A stretch of DNA of 64,000 bases from Commensalibacter intestini A911. Lineage in GTDB: Bacteria; Pseudomonadota; Alphaproteobacteria; Acetobacterales; Acetobacteraceae. The notes under the pieces were generated by a model. The model worked only from the letters and a program-made list of their open reading frames with translations, made no database searches and was not told the origin of the DNA. Position numbers and translations under genes: made by a program. Positions 48,153 through 57,194 of the stretch are shown piece by piece; position 1 is the first letter of the stretch, and every line of letters begins with the position of its first letter. Location: contig NZ_AGFR01000001.1 of assembly GCF_000231445.1 (NCBI RefSeq), positions 1 to 64,000 on the forward strand, read 5' to 3'.

Positions 48153-49913
48153 ATGCAATGTCCGCGCTTGTTATGCACTATATTTTTATCTATTTCTATA
48201 GTTGTTGAATTTCCTTTGGCTTCAAAAGCCCTTGCTGTAGCGCAAGATCCTGATCCTGTGATAGCTTTCGAGCATAAAAAAGGGGGATATGGTGACTATT
48301 TAGCAGCAGTATTCGCTGCTAGAACAGATGATAGCGATGTTGCCTCTCGTCTTTATAATAATGTGTTAGCATTAAATCCAAATAATACGGATTTACGTCG
48401 AATCACGTTTTATCATGGCGTGCTTGCTGGAAATGATATTGCGGTTCAGCTTGCTAAAGGTCAAAAAGATCCCATCTCAGATTTAGTTTTGGCAAATGAT
48501 GCGATTGTAAAAGGGCAATGGCAAGATGCATATCGTTATGTTTCTCATCCTCCAATGGATGTGTTTAGTCAAATTACTTATCCTTTGTTACAGGCATGGT
48601 GTTTGTACGGTGAAGGGAAGAAAGATCAAGCAATAGCTCTTTTAACGAAGAATAGCCAAGGAAAGCCTTTATCTGCTTTATATGCGTTGCATGCGGGAAT
48701 TATGTATAGTTTAGCGAAAGATGAAGTCAATGCTGGTGTTTATTTCGAAAAAGCAAATAAGCTATTCCCTGGTGAAGATTTGCTCTTAACTGAGACCTAT
48801 GGGAATTGGTTGATTCGCAATCATAGAGCGGGTAAAGCAGAGGCAATGGTTAGTAATTTAGTCAAGAACTTACCGTTTTTAGCTGTGTCTACACAAGATT
48901 TGGAAAATAACTTGCAACATTTTCCATTGCAGAATGCACAACAAGCTGTTGCACAAGTCTATTTAGCAATGGCTTCTTTACTGCAGCAAGAGCTTTCTTC
49001 TCAGCAAGATGATAGTGATGTTGATCAAAAAGTGGCAAATAAGGTCGCATTGCATACAGAACAGATCTTTTTACGGCTAGCATTAAAATTAAACCCAAAC
49101 TTATCATCTGCGAAAATGATGCTTTCTGGGATATTAGCACAAGAGAAACATTATGAGGCAGCAAAAGATGTTTTATTACCGATTGCTGAAAATGATCCGT
49201 TAAAAACGGTGATTCGACTAAGAGTAGCACGGTTAAATGCATTGCTAGATCATAACAAAGAAGCTGAACAGGAAATTAAAGCGCTTATTCAGGCATATCC
49301 TTTATCCGCAGATATAAGACAAGCTTTGGGAGATATTTATTTCGATCAAAAGCAATTCAAAGAAGCCGTGGAAACCTATAGTAAGGTCATTGATTTAACG
49401 CAGTTAATGGATAGTAGTATTTGGCCTGTTTTCTTTGCAAGAGCGGTCTCTTATGAGAAGTTAGGGGAATGGGATAAGGCAGAGAAAGACTTAAAGCAGG
49501 CGTTAGTATTTGCTCCTAATGAACCGATGTTGTTAAATTATTTAGGATATTCTTGGGTATTAAAAGGTAAAAATCTTCAAGAAGCACAAGAGATTTTACA
49601 AAAGGCAGTCGATATTGCTCCTGATGAGGGTGCTATTCGTGATAGTCTGGGTTGGGCAATGATGGCAAATGATCAATATGCAGATGCTGTGAAGCAACTT
49701 GAGCTCGCTGCACAAACAATTCCTCAAGATCCAGAATTAAATTATCATTTAGGGGTTGCTTATTGGAAAACTGGACGTCATCAAGAAGCGATTAACCAAT
49801 GGAATGTCGCTTTGACTTGTAAGCCTACTCCTGAAGAAAAAGAGTTGATTTTAAAAGCATTGCAAAATGCTAAAGACAATAAAGATATTGCAGTTATTAA
49901 TACCGAGAAATAG
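48153..49913 (+). CDS. Tetratricopeptide repeat protein, exported
   Basis: The protein of about 586 residues starts with a signal-like hydrophobic segment (MQCPRLLCTIFLSISIVVEFPLASKALA) and then consists of TPR helix pairs along its whole length. The clearest repeats are in the C-terminal half (for example ADIRQALGDIYFDQKQFKEAVETYSKVIDL and EPMLLNYLGYSWVLKGKNLQEAQEILQKAVDIAP). TPRs mediate protein contacts; partners are unknown. I chose ATG 48153 over TTG 48117 because the signal peptide then begins properly. ispE follows 15 bases later, suggesting an operon. Confidence 0.82.
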   Translation: MQCPRLLCTIFLSISIVVEFPLASKALAVAQDPDPVIAFEHKKGGYGDYLAAVFAARTDDSDVASRLYNNVLALNPNNTDLRRITFYHGVLAGNDIAVQLAKGQKDPISDLVLANDAIVKGQWQDAYRYVSHPPMDVFSQITYPLLQAWCLYGEGKKDQAIALLTKNSQGKPLSALYALHAGIMYSLAKDEVNAGVYFEKANKLFPGEDLLLTETYGNWLIRNHRAGKAEAMVSNLVKNLPFLAVSTQDLENNLQHFPLQNAQQAVAQVYLAMASLLQQELSSQQDDSDVDQKVANKVALHTEQIFLRLALKLNPNLSSAKMMLSGILAQEKHYEAAKDVLLPIAENDPLKTVIRLRVARLNALLDHNKEAEQEIKALIQAYPLSADIRQALGDIYFDQKQFKEAVETYSKVIDLTQLMDSSIWPVFFARAVSYEKLGEWDKAEKDLKQALVFAPNEPMLLNYLGYSWVLKGKNLQEAQEILQKAVDIAPDEGAIRDSLGWAMMANDQYADAVKQLELAAQTIPQDPELNYHLGVAYWKTGRHQEAINQWNVALTCKPTPEEKELILKALQNAKDNKDIAVINTEK

Positions 49914-49928
49914 AGGATATTCCTGAGT

Positions 49929-50807
49929 ATGGAAGAGAAAGCATATGCAAAAATTAATTTACATTTGCATGTAACAGGAAAAAGAGCTGATGGATATCAT
50001 TTGCTAGATAGTCTTGTGGTGTTTCCTGATGTTGGGGATCATTTGACGATTATTCCTGCTGAAGCAGGTCAAGTAGATTTGGTGACCTTGCAAATCGTAG
50101 GGCCTTTTTCTGCTTCATTACATAGTGAAGATTTAAAGAATAACTTAATTATCAAAGCAGCCTATCAATTGGTTGCGTATGCACAAGATAAAAAGTTGTC
50201 TCCAGTTTGTTTATGTCTTGAAAAGAATTTACCTGTTTCTTCTGGAATTGGTGGAGGATCTACGGATGCTGCGGCGACATTACGTTTGTTAATTCGTTAT
50301 TGGGGGCTAAAAATATCTTCACAAGATTTAGCAAAAATAGCTTTGCAATTAGGTGCGGATGTGCCTGTTTGTCTTCATCCTGTTTCGCAACGGATGGAAG
50401 GGATTGGTGAAGGGCTTTCTTTTTTTCCAAATCTTCCTGATTTTGGGATGTTATTGGTCAATCATGGTGAGGCAGTTTCAACACCTGATATTTTCCGTAA
50501 CCGTAAAGCAGATTTCTCTGAACGAGCTATATTAGGTGAAAATTTAAATTCTTTTGAAGAATTTATTCAACAATTATCTTATTTGACCAATGATTTGCAG
50601 CCTCCAGCTTGTTTGTTAAATCCTAAAATCACATCAGTATTACAAGCAATAGAGGGTTTACCATTCTGTCGTTTATCTCGAATGAGTGGCTCTGGAGCGA
50701 CTTGTTTTGGTCTGTTTGAAACTGCAGAGCAAGCTAATGAGGCTGCTATTTTATTAAAGCAACGATATCCTTGGTGGATTTGGGGCGGTAATGGAAATGT
50801 AAAATAG
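49929..50807 (+). CDS. ispE: 4-diphosphocytidyl-2-C-methyl-D-erythritol kinase
   Basis: The 292-residue GHMP kinase shows AYAKINLHLHVTGKRADGYHLLDSLV at the N-terminus, the ATP-binding PVSSGIGGGSTDAAATLRLL (about residues 97-116) and the C-terminal SRMSGSGATCFGLF motif. It phosphorylates CDP-ME in the MEP pathway, the same route that dxs in this window begins. It follows the TPR gene closely; a TPR gene beside ispE is common in this family of bacteria. Confidence 0.95.
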   Translation: MEEKAYAKINLHLHVTGKRADGYHLLDSLVVFPDVGDHLTIIPAEAGQVDLVTLQIVGPFSASLHSEDLKNNLIIKAAYQLVAYAQDKKLSPVCLCLEKNLPVSSGIGGGSTDAAATLRLLIRYWGLKISSQDLAKIALQLGADVPVCLHPVSQRMEGIGEGLSFFPNLPDFGMLLVNHGEAVSTPDIFRNRKADFSERAILGENLNSFEEFIQQLSYLTNDLQPPACLLNPKITSVLQAIEGLPFCRLSRMSGSGATCFGLFETAEQANEAAILLKQRYPWWIWGGNGNVK

Positions 50808-50891
50808 TCATAGCTTATTATTCTTGCTATTGTATATTTTTCATAAAAACGATATCAATTTTAGAGTAATCATAAGAGGTGGGGAAATAAG

Positions 50892-51269
50892 ATGGCTATT
50901 GATATTAATATTAAGCTTTCAGAGGATCGTCAGAATACAACGTTGACTTTTACTGGTGGTGAGGACGCACCATCTAAGATTGATTTAACACAAGCTGAAT
51001 TAGAGGATCTAATTCGCGTTTTGGGAATTTTACATTGGTCTATGGCTGAAGGAAAGGCAATCCCTGAAATTAAAGGGGCAAAAATAAAGCCTGCTTATCA
51101 AACCAACTGGGCTATACAAAAAGATAAAGATTCTGCTGGCACATTGCTTGCTTTTCAACATCCTGGTTATGGTGCTGTGGGATTTGTTTTATCTGAGCAG
51201 CAAATAAAAGAATACACAAAAGCATTACAAAAAAGTATGCGCGTAAAGAGATCTCCGATAAAAGGTTAA
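50892..51269 (+). CDS. Conserved-looking protein of unknown function
   Basis: The 125-residue protein has no signal peptide, membrane segment or cysteine. It begins with beta-strand-like sequence (MAIDINIKLSEDRQNTTLTFTGG), has a central helix (residues about 33-52) and a basic C-terminus. I recognise no family. A good ribosome binding site (AGAGGTGGGG) precedes ATG 50892 and codon use matches the neighbours, so it is likely real. It may be co-transcribed with ispE, 84 bases upstream, and ends at a bidirectional terminator. Confidence 0.7.
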   Translation: MAIDINIKLSEDRQNTTLTFTGGEDAPSKIDLTQAELEDLIRVLGILHWSMAEGKAIPEIKGAKIKPAYQTNWAIQKDKDSAGTLLAFQHPGYGAVGFVLSEQQIKEYTKALQKSMRVKRSPIKG

Positions 51270-51274
51270 TGTTA

Positions 51275-51308
51275 CAAAAAAGCCTGCTTGCTTAAAACAG
51301 GCTTTTTT
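51275..51308. terminator. Bidirectional terminator
   Basis: An 11-bp stem (51275-51285 with 51298-51308, about 12-base loop) has A6 on the left and T6 on the right. It separates the plus-strand unknown gene from the minus-strand DedA-like gene. Confidence 0.85.
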
Positions 51309-51326
51309 ATTTTATATCAAAAACGA

Positions 51327-51905
51327 TTAGATATATTTAAAGGCGAGGACACCGCCTGCTAATAAAATACAAAATGCTGTTGCAACCCAAATCATACGTT
51401 TTTCTATGAAATCTTGAATAGGTGGGCCAAATTTATATAAGAGTGCAGCCTCTGCAAAAAAACGTATTCCACGTGTCGCTAAACTTGCAATCATAAAAGG
51501 TATAATTGAAAAATGTGCTGCACCAGAAGCAATTGTTACAAATTTATAAGGAATAGGGGTTAATCCTTTTATAAGGATAATCCACACACCATAGTGGTTA
51601 AATTTTTCTTGAAGATTTAGTAGTTGTTGCTCTGCATGATAAAAATGCACAATAGGCATTGCTAAATACTGCAATAAAAATGCACCGATTATCCAACCTA
51701 ATAATCCTCCAAAAACACTAAAAATAGTGCAAATTGTCGCATAAAACCATGCTTTATGTCTTTTAGCTAAGATCATGGGGCACAATAAGACATCGGGAGG
51801 GATAGGGAAAAAACTTGCTTCAGCAAAAGCAATGCAAGCAAGCCATATGGTTGCATAACGACTTCCAGCTAATTGGATAGCTCGTTGATAGAGACGGTTC
51901 AGCAT
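51327..51905 (-). CDS. DedA/YqaA-like (VTT domain) membrane protein
   Basis: The 192-residue protein has about five hydrophobic segments. The VTT/DedA core is visible as FFPIPPDVLLCPMILAKRHKAW (about residues 30-52), GGLLGWIIGAFL and LIKGLTPIPYKFVTIASGAA (about 112-131). DedA-superfamily members include undecaprenyl-phosphate and phospholipid flippases. The short YqaA-type subgroup to which this belongs is less studied. It stands alone on the minus strand. Confidence 0.85.
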   Translation of the reverse strand: MLNRLYQRAIQLAGSRYATIWLACIAFAEASFFPIPPDVLLCPMILAKRHKAWFYATICTIFSVFGGLLGWIIGAFLLQYLAMPIVHFYHAEQQLLNLQEKFNHYGVWIILIKGLTPIPYKFVTIASGAAHFSIIPFMIASLATRGIRFFAEAALLYKFGPPIQDFIEKRMIWVATAFCILLAGGVLAFKYI

Positions 51906-51993
51906 GAAAAATTATTCCTGATTATCAAAGAATGGTTATAGCTCTGCCATGTTTATCTTGGATCTGCAAGGTTTTATATGAATAGAATAAGGC

Positions 51994-53382
51994 TTATGCC
52001 ATTAATGTCACTTTTGCGCATAAACCATGAGGTTGTCGATTGCTTAGGGTAATATCTCCACCTTGTCCATGAATAATATTACGTGTAATTGATAGCCCTA
52101 AACCTGTTCCACCTGTTGCACGGTTACGGCTGGTTTCCATACGAACAAAAGGCTCAAATACTTGATCTAAGGAGTCTTCATCGATACCTGTGCCATTATC
52201 CTCAATTAAAATCACAACTCGTTGATCATGATGCGGATCTTTAGCTGTTGAAAGATGTTCTATTTTCAGGGTAACAGACACATTGCCTGCGTAATGTAAA
52301 GCATTTTCCATAAGATTTTGTAGCGCTCTTTTTAAACTGATAGGGCGTGCTTTAATGGTAAGGTGAGGGATTGGTTCGCATAAAAGAATAGCTTCTTTTT
52401 TGTCTGGGTGTGTTTCTTGCAATTCATAGATAAGCGTTTTTAACAGTTTTGTTATATCCAAAGAAGCAATTGGTTCATGACGTGTATTGTCTCTGCCAAA
52501 ATCAAGAGTGGCTTTAATCATGGCTTCTAACTCGTCTAGATCTTTGATGAATTTTGTTTGTAAAGCTGGATCTTCAATAAATTCAGAGCGTAGTTTTAAT
52601 CGGGTAATAGGGGTGCGTAGGTCATGTCCAATGGATAATAGGAGTTGTGTACGATCATTTACAAAGCGATTAATTCGATGAGCCATATTATTAAAAGCAC
52701 GTGCTGCACGGGCAACTTCTAATGGACCTGCTTCGGGTAGAGGGGGGGCGTTTACATCTTGTCCTAATCGTTCAGCAGCAGCGGCCAATGTGCCAACAGG
52801 AGCGATTAATCGACGAACGCCCCATAAGGTTAAGAGTCCTGTAGCAGTCGCCATGACGAAAAAGGCAATCGGAAAAGTTGCGGAAGTAAAAGGGTTAGGT
52901 GAAGTAAGCGTATAGCTGATATTCAACCATTTTTTATCATCAGGTAATTGAAAAGCGATTGCACTACGGTGGGTATTACGGTCAGAAGCGGCAATAATTT
53001 GTGCGGGACGGAGTTCAGGTGGAAAAAGAACCGTGGTTAAAAGATGAGAGACGGTTTGTTCTAATTTTTGTGAACGAGGATAGATTTTTTGCAAATCAGG
53101 TTGATTTGAAAGAAAAATAGTAAATCCATGCATAGGATCTAGATCATTGATTTCATCAATACGATCGACACTATCAACTTCCGAAATGTCTCTATAAATA
53201 GCAGTTGCACGGTTAGCCGCTTCTTGTTCTTGAGTAATACGATCAAAATCAAGTCGATCTAATGTATGAATCATTAACCCGCATGCCTCGACTAATCCAA
53301 TCCCAATGATTAAGAGAAGGCCAGTTCTGGCAGCAAGAGAGTATGGCCAAAAACGCCATGGTTTATGTTTTTTTTTAGACAT
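51994..53382 (-). CDS. Sensor histidine kinase, EnvZ-like
   Basis: The roughly 462-residue protein has two membrane segments (about residues 20-40 and 168-188) around a periplasmic sensor region of about 125 residues. A HAMP domain (about 190-242) and the phospho-accepting His box LLLSIGHDLRTPITRLKLR (H253) follow. The ATPase domain has LQNLMENALHYAG (N box), DNGTGID (G1) and GGTGLGLSITRNI (G2). I chose ATG 53382, which overlaps the regulator gene by 8 bases. The two form an OmpR/EnvZ-type pair; the signal is unknown. Confidence 0.92.
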   Translation of the reverse strand: MSKKKHKPWRFWPYSLAARTGLLLIIGIGLVEACGLMIHTLDRLDFDRITQEQEAANRATAIYRDISEVDSVDRIDEINDLDPMHGFTIFLSNQPDLQKIYPRSQKLEQTVSHLLTTVLFPPELRPAQIIAASDRNTHRSAIAFQLPDDKKWLNISYTLTSPNPFTSATFPIAFFVMATATGLLTLWGVRRLIAPVGTLAAAAERLGQDVNAPPLPEAGPLEVARAARAFNNMAHRINRFVNDRTQLLLSIGHDLRTPITRLKLRSEFIEDPALQTKFIKDLDELEAMIKATLDFGRDNTRHEPIASLDITKLLKTLIYELQETHPDKKEAILLCEPIPHLTIKARPISLKRALQNLMENALHYAGNVSVTLKIEHLSTAKDPHHDQRVVILIEDNGTGIDEDSLDQVFEPFVRMETSRNRATGGTGLGLSITRNIIHGQGGDITLSNRQPHGLCAKVTLMA

Positions 53383-54094
53383 GGCGAACAGGCACTGCAA
53401 TAAGGTAACCGCCTCTGTGAACGGTTTTGATGATTTGAGATTGTCGTCCGTCGTCTTGTAGTTTACGTCTTAGGCGACTGAGGGTAACGTCAATAGTACG
53501 ATCTGTTGGAGGAAGCTCATGTCCATAGAGAATATCAGAAAGACGGTCTCTTGTAACGATTTGAGGGGCATGCTCTAATAAAGCAAGGAGTAAGTCATAT
53601 TCTTTTCCGGTGAGTGGCACTTCTGTTTTATCAAGTCGTAGTAACTGGCGTGATGTTGTATTTAAAATCCATTCTCCAAATTGAATGGATTTTTTATCTT
53701 GAATTTTATTTGCTTGATTTCTACGGCGAGAGCGATGCAAGACTGAATGGATACGTGCAAGTAATTCTCTAGGATTAAAGGGTTTGGCTAAATAATCGTC
53801 AGCTCCTAATTCCAGCCCAATAATTCTATCAGCCTCCTCCCCCATAGCAGTTAGCATAATAATCGGAACATCGTCTTGCTGTCTTAACCAATGTGCAATT
53901 TCAAAACCGCTTTCTCCTGGCAGCATAAGATCTAAAATAACAAGGTCATATGTATTCTTTTTCCATATTTGACGTGTTTGTTCGCCATTATAAGCAGTGC
54001 TAATCTCGAAATGATGGCGTTTTAGAAATTGAGAAAGAAGCTCAACAATTTCACGATCATCATCAACAATTAATAAATGTGCAGGATGTTCCAT
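53375..54094 (-). CDS. Response regulator, OmpR family
   Basis: The 239-residue protein has a receiver domain (phospho-acceptor D55 in VILDLMLPG, acidic pair at 11-12, conserved K in YLAKPFNP) and a C-terminal winged-helix DNA-binding domain (LTGKEYDLLLALLEHAPQIVTRDRLSDILYG... RTIDVTLSRLRRKLQDD). It is OmpR-like and is encoded just upstream of its kinase with an overlap. In relatives this pair controls envelope and osmotic genes; targets here cannot be read. Confidence 0.94.
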   Translation of the reverse strand: MEHPAHLLIVDDDREIVELLSQFLKRHHFEISTAYNGEQTRQIWKKNTYDLVILDLMLPGESGFEIAHWLRQQDDVPIIMLTAMGEEADRIIGLELGADDYLAKPFNPRELLARIHSVLHRSRRRNQANKIQDKKSIQFGEWILNTTSRQLLRLDKTEVPLTGKEYDLLLALLEHAPQIVTRDRLSDILYGHELPPTDRTIDVTLSRLRRKLQDDGRQSQIIKTVHRGGYLIAVPVRHV

Positions 54095-54331
54095 ATTTAA
54101 TCTGCCGTATTCCGTACTATATATTCAAAGGGTAAAGAGATTTACTTTTGATAGGTATAAATTAAATATAAAATAAGATAATGTCTATTTTGTTAATTAT
54201 TTTTTATTGAGTGAATATTGATCGAAAAATAGTGATAGGTATTATCATACACTTTAAGTGTTTTTATAGTAATATATAGTAATGTTCTATCTATTATGTT
54301 GTATAAAGTATTATTAAGTGAAAGATAAAAA

Positions 54332-54742
54332 ATGATTGATGAAAAAACGCCTCAGGAAACGTGGTTACAGTTGAAAAGTGATGTGAATGCCATTTTAATT
54401 GATGTGAGAACACCACAAGAATGGGATAGAATTGGATATCCTGATTTACTCTCTTTGGGAAAAGATGTTGTTCGAGTGAGCGTTCAAAATATTGTTGGAG
54501 AAAGAAACGATAAATTTGTTCTAGATTTAAAAGCGGCAGGAATTCAGCCAGAACAAAAGCTTTATTTTATCTGTCGATCAGGTAAGCGTAGTTTGTTGGC
54601 TGCAGATCTAGCGCAGCAAGCTGGTTTTCATAATGTAATTAATGTGACTGATGGTTTTGAAGGGCCAGCAGATCAAACAGGTAATACAGGAACTATTGCT
54701 GGGTGGTTGGCTGAAAAGCTACCTGCAATTCAGCCAATATAA
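54332..54742 (+). CDS. Rhodanese-like sulfurtransferase
   Basis: The 136-residue protein has a single rhodanese domain: ILIDVRTPQEWDRIGYPD near the N-terminus and the active-site loop CRSGKRS with Cys81, followed by GFHNVINVTDGFEGPAD. It should carry persulfide sulfur in the cytosol (no signal peptide). The stop lies 3 bases from the stop of the converging lipoprotein gene, with no visible terminator between them. Upstream, 54095-54331 is A/T-rich spacer without a gene. Confidence 0.9.
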   Translation: MIDEKTPQETWLQLKSDVNAILIDVRTPQEWDRIGYPDLLSLGKDVVRVSVQNIVGERNDKFVLDLKAAGIQPEQKLYFICRSGKRSLLAADLAQQAGFHNVINVTDGFEGPADQTGNTGTIAGWLAEKLPAIQPI

Positions 54743-54745
54743 TTT

Positions 54746-55645
54746 TTATTTGTTTGTTACTGCTTCAGCATCATAAAGAACTTCTAGTACAACACACCAT
54801 GGATAACGTGTATCATAGCTAGTTCCATCTGGAGCAGCAATTTTTCCTGTTGTATCAACAGGAACATGAGTTAACGCAACAGAATCATCGACATTCCCGC
54901 CAATAATGCTGATTTGACGTCCAAAAGGTTGTCCTGATTCGTCAACGGCTACAACAATTCCACAATGTGCAGGGAAACCATAACTTGTTGGGAGGCTAGA
55001 GAAGCGAATACTATCTCGATTTTTTCCTCTTGCTGTACAAATCATATCACCTAATTTAGGAGCATAAGCCCCGGGGTCTTGTGCACGCAAAATTGGAGAA
55101 TCTCCAGAGGCTGCTGCATTAATATAGGTTGAGTGGTTAGGAGAGTAAGGGAAGCGATTATTAGCCCCAGCAATTCTCATCACATAAGAAATAAAGGCGG
55201 CAGACCAAGCGTAATGTCCGTCATTGCGAAAGTCAAAAACGCTACCATTAGAATTATGTTTACCAGTATAGCTACCTTCAGCCATACCAGGGTCCATACC
55301 GATCCACCAATATTCACCAACGCGTTCCCATAATCCAGGCATACGTTCTGCCTTGAAATCTGGAATGGTTGGGTCGGGATGTTGTGAAGGATCATAATCT
55401 ACAACAGGTTGACCAAATAAACGCCATTCGCGCATTGCAATTGCGACAACTTCTTGTCGAGCAAAAGGTTCAAAATTTTTAGTAGCAAAATCAGGCACAC
55501 GATCATCATAGTATGAATTTGCCTGTTGTTGCTGTTGTTGAGAGTATATTGATCCTCCTTGTACTGGGCGAACTTGACCAGCAGGAGGGCCGCCACAAGC
55601 GGTGAGGAGTCCTAATAAAAGGAAAGGGGATAGTTTGCGAAGCAT
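54746..55645 (-). CDS. DUF2272-domain lipoprotein
   Basis: The 299-residue protein starts with a lipoprotein signal (MLRKLSPFLLLGLLTACGG, lipobox L-T-A-C), then a short Gln-rich stretch (six Q in a row) and a DUF2272 domain. Typical segments are FARQEVVAIAMREWRLFGQPVVDY, WSAAFISYVMRIAG and FPAHCGIVVAV. The Cys and His pattern suggests a papain/CHAP-like hydrolase fold, perhaps acting on the cell wall; this is inference. I chose ATG 55645 because AGGATGG precedes it at a good distance; the ATG at 55660 has no usable ribosome binding site. Confidence 0.82.
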   Translation of the reverse strand: MLRKLSPFLLLGLLTACGGPPAGQVRPVQGGSIYSQQQQQQANSYYDDRVPDFATKNFEPFARQEVVAIAMREWRLFGQPVVDYDPSQHPDPTIPDFKAERMPGLWERVGEYWWIGMDPGMAEGSYTGKHNSNGSVFDFRNDGHYAWSAAFISYVMRIAGANNRFPYSPNHSTYINAAASGDSPILRAQDPGAYAPKLGDMICTARGKNRDSIRFSSLPTSYGFPAHCGIVVAVDESGQPFGRQISIIGGNVDDSVALTHVPVDTTGKIAAPDGTSYDTRYPWCVVLEVLYDAEAVTNK

Positions 55646-55884
55646 TTTATAATCAACCATCCTAAAGGAAAATGTTAAAAATATATTTAAGTAAAATTAA
55701 TTAGTATATTATTGTGTAAGATAATTTTTACTTTTTTGAAATCATTTTTGTTTATAGTGGAATCGTATTACAACGATGTTGTTGCTTTTAAGCACTTTTT
55801 TTGTGGTATGAGTAGAAGGATATTTTTACTAACAGCACATAAATAATTTGTTGGTTTTTATTATTTTATCATGAAGGTTTTTTT

Positions 55885-56706
55885 ATGATTGTAGCGCGTA
55901 CATTACAAGAATTTTTACAAGCTAGAGCAAGTTTTAAAGATTACTCGATTGCGTTGGTTCCAACGATGGGGGCTCTGCATGAGGGGCATATGGCTTTGGT
56001 AAAGCGTGCCAAAGAATTATCTCATTATTGTATTGTAACTATCTTTGTGAATCAACTTCAGTTTGATCAGAATGAGGACTTTGCTCGTTATCCTAAGACT
56101 GAGGAGCATGATATTAAGTTATTAGAACAACATGGCGTTGATCTTGTTTGGTTGCCACGTGTTGGAGATATTTATCCAAAAGGTTTTGCAACACATATTA
56201 CAGTGGATGGACCATCTTTATTGTGGGAAGGTGAAAAAAGACCTGGACATTTTTCAGGAGTAGCAACCGTTGTTTATCGTTTATTTTCGTTAATTAAACC
56301 ACAAATTGCTTGTTTTGGTGAAAAAGATTGGCAACAATTACAAGTAATTCGTAGGATGGTTGAAGATTTAAACATCCCGATCTCAATTTTTGGTGTTCCC
56401 ATTGTTCGTGAGACAGATGGTTTGGCGAAATCTTCCAGAAATCGTTTTTTATCGCCAGAAGAGCATCAAAAGTCAGCTTTATTATATCAAGTATTAAAAG
56501 AAAGCCATCGAAGACTCTTAAATGGAGATGCTGTTTCTATGGTATTAAAAGATGCTGTTGAAAATTTATCTCATCATGGATTTGAGGTTGATTATTTTAA
56601 TTTAGTTGATGGTGCTTCTTTATGTAAAATATCAGAATGGCAGCAGAATGCACGGCTAATTACGGCATCTAAATTAGGATCCGTGCGTTTATTAGATAAT
56701 ATGTGA
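55885..56706 (+). CDS. panC: Pantothenate synthetase
   Basis: The 273-residue protein ligates pantoate and beta-alanine using ATP. Visible are PTMGALHEGHMALVKRA (the HIGH-like motif, about residues 26-42), VNQLQFDQNEDFARYP, FGEKDWQQL and the KMSKS-like segment LAKSSRNRFLSPEE (about 177-190). Length and motifs are standard. It stands alone; panB and panD are not in the window. A bidirectional terminator follows. Confidence 0.96.
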   Translation: MIVARTLQEFLQARASFKDYSIALVPTMGALHEGHMALVKRAKELSHYCIVTIFVNQLQFDQNEDFARYPKTEEHDIKLLEQHGVDLVWLPRVGDIYPKGFATHITVDGPSLLWEGEKRPGHFSGVATVVYRLFSLIKPQIACFGEKDWQQLQVIRRMVEDLNIPISIFGVPIVRETDGLAKSSRNRFLSPEEHQKSALLYQVLKESHRRLLNGDAVSMVLKDAVENLSHHGFEVDYFNLVDGASLCKISEWQQNARLITASKLGSVRLLDNM

Positions 56707-56711
56707 TTTAT

Positions 56712-56747
56712 AAAAAAACCTTGTTACTATGGGGTAACAAGGTTTTT
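56712..56747. terminator. Bidirectional terminator between panC and dksA
   Basis: A 14-bp perfect stem (56714-56727 with 56734-56747) has A residues on the left and T on the right. It serves panC rightward and the dksA gene, which ends at 56763, leftward. Confidence 0.88.
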
Positions 56748-56762
56748 GAAGAAACGATCAAA

Positions 56763-57194
56763 TTAATCTACAGGGAGGTCATCTCGATAGACTTTTTCTT
56801 TTCTTTCATGTTGCTCTTGAGCTTCAATTGATAATGTTGCAACAGGGCGGGCCTCTAAACGTTTTAAGCTGATGGGCTCACCAGTGACTTCACAATATCC
56901 GTAACTGCCATCTTCTATTTTTCGTAATGCTTGTTCAATTTTTGATAATAATTTTCTTGCACGATCATGTGTGCGCAATTCTAAAGCACGATCTGTTTCT
57001 GAACTGGCGCGGTCATTAAGGTCAATGTCAGTGGTACGATCTTGTGAGAGGTGTGTTAAAGCCTCTGTGGAGTTTTCAAGAATCGAATCGCGCCATGCTT
57101 CTAATTTCGCCTTAAAGTATGCTTGTTGACGAGGGTTCATAAAATCTTCGTCATCAGAAGGTTTGTAGTCATTGTCAAATGAAAACGTATCCAT
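56763..57194 (-). CDS. dksA: RNA polymerase-binding protein DksA, zinc-less type
   Basis: The 143-residue protein has the coiled-coil hairpin of DksA (about residues 20-95) with the acidic tip DLNDRASSETDRALELRTHDR, and the C-terminal globular part GSYGYCEVTGEPISLKRLEARPVATLSIEAQE. Of the four zinc Cys of E. coli DksA only one remains (C101; the others are T104, S122 and A125), so a zinc-free fold is expected, as known for other alphaproteobacterial DksA proteins. It inserts in the RNA polymerase secondary channel with ppGpp. Confidence 0.92.
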   Translation of the reverse strand: MDTFSFDNDYKPSDDEDFMNPRQQAYFKAKLEAWRDSILENSTEALTHLSQDRTTDIDLNDRASSETDRALELRTHDRARKLLSKIEQALRKIEDGSYGYCEVTGEPISLKRLEARPVATLSIEAQEQHERKEKVYRDDLPVD

